Assembly: GCA_009760855.2 (NCBI GenBank)
Contig: WPIO01000063.1
Coordinates: forward strand, 929,501 to 993,500
Direction of reading: 5' to 3'
DNA: 64,000 nt
Source of the DNA: Cristatella mucedo
Taxonomy: Eukaryota; Bryozoa; Phylactolaemata; Cristatellidae
Under the pieces are notes generated by a model that saw nothing but the letters and a program-made list of their open reading frames with translations, was not told the DNA's origin and ran no database searches. Position 1 is the first letter of the stretch. Each line of letters begins with the position of its first letter. The position numbers and the translations under genes are program-made. Below, in pieces: positions 63,541 to 64,000 of this stretch.

Positions 63541-64000
63541 TTTTATGGCCCTTTGACGTCTGCTTGTGGACCAGCCGCTGTATTATGGCCTTTGATTTGG
63601 GTCTTTACAACGAAGAACATGGCGCCAAAGATCATGACACCTGTAATAATAAAGTGCTGGCAGTGGACTCGGTCGCCCGTAAAGGCATGGACTCTTCCTT
63701 TGACGATATTACGGTTAATAATATTATTGTCATGAATGAGCAGGTCGTTGACTAGCTAAATAAATTTTGGCTGGAGGCTCAGCCCCCTGTTAAAATAATC
63801 AGTGGCAAGGTACTGGGTTACCGTGTCAGCATCCATGATGGCGCTTTGATGTGGAGTCAGACAATGCATTACCAGAGCATATGACTCACAGGCAGCTGTT
63901 TTCACGGTGTGGCCAGCTGATTGGTCACTTCCCGTTGACAGATTGGCTAATAAATGCCTGCAGATTACTTAAGCGAAAAACCAACTATCGGCAATGGGAC
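63541..64000 (+). mobile_element. LTR-retrotransposon pol fragment (reverse transcriptase/RNase H region), runs off window
   Basis: One plus-strand frame has ISGKVLGYRVSIHDGALMW. After a single frameshift, near 63850-63860, another continues DNALPEHMTHRQLFSRCGQL and GHFPLTDWLINACRLLKRKT to the window edge. The pattern VLGxRV...LxW...DN...LTRRxxFSxCGxLxGHxPVxGWL is a well-known connection segment of LTR-retrotransposon polyproteins. The family (Gypsy or BEL type) is not resolved. A LINE has inserted at its left side. Confidence 0.6.

Overview
The window is nuclear DNA of an animal, most likely an invertebrate. It has split genes with GT-AG introns, abundant non-LTR retrotransposon (LINE) and tRNA-derived SINE copies, DNA-transposon remnants, long microsatellites and a CpG-rich block. 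The species cannot be named from sequence alone. The class IIa histone deacetylase keeps an active-site tyrosine that vertebrate class IIa enzymes have replaced by histidine, which argues against a vertebrate.

Two cellular genes can be read with confidence, and they converge tail to tail. On the plus strand, about 4.4-19.0 kb, is a RACGAP1 (MgcRacGAP / centralspindlin CYK-4) orthologue. It has a coiled coil, an acidic/basic linker, a C1 zinc finger and a RhoGAP domain with its arginine finger. Nine well-supported exons, a tenth probable one and a weak candidate last exon are listed, with splice phases that agree across junctions apart from one uncertain acceptor. The first coding exon(s) and the true C-terminus are not certain. 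On the minus strand, from about 54.3 kb (promoter region perhaps near 56.6 kb) down to 22.2 kb, is a class IIa histone deacetylase (HDAC4/5/7/9 type). It carries three 14-3-3-type phosphosite motifs in the expected order, an alanine-rich insert and a complete-looking C-terminal catalytic region. At least one exon, between 27.4 and 33.7 kb, and the usual glutamine-rich N-terminus were not found.

The rest is mostly repeats. 1-4.4 kb holds a SINE, a LINE and a roughly 1-kb foldback (inverted-repeat) element. The RACGAP1 introns contain L2-like LINE copies (ATT-repeat tails) and a hAT transposon with ZBED/SCAND3-like transposase remains. 19-22 kb is intergenic with decayed LINEs. 24.8-42.2 kb (HDAC introns) holds many SINEs of two tRNA-derived families, several LINE copies and a hAT/ZMYM-like transposase fragment. 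42.3-44.2 kb contains two short HDAC exons in GC-rich sequence. 44.5-53.9 kb is a long HDAC intron with a decayed LINE open reading frame, (CT)n tracts, a near-perfect heat-shock element and a 0.85-kb TGTGCG hexamer array. 54-59 kb is a CpG-rich, (GCC)n-rich block. 59-64 kb has (GA)n and (TCTG)n tracts, another decayed LINE, and an LTR-retrotransposon pol fragment running off the right edge.

No bacterial features (operons, CRISPR) and no ordinary rRNA or tRNA genes were seen. The tRNA-like sequences all look like SINE heads. The most noteworthy observations are the foldback element, the shared 3' tail of the LINE and one SINE family, the hexamer array, the conserved catalytic tyrosine of the deacetylase, a heat-shock element without an obvious gene, and a 23-bp intronic hairpin.
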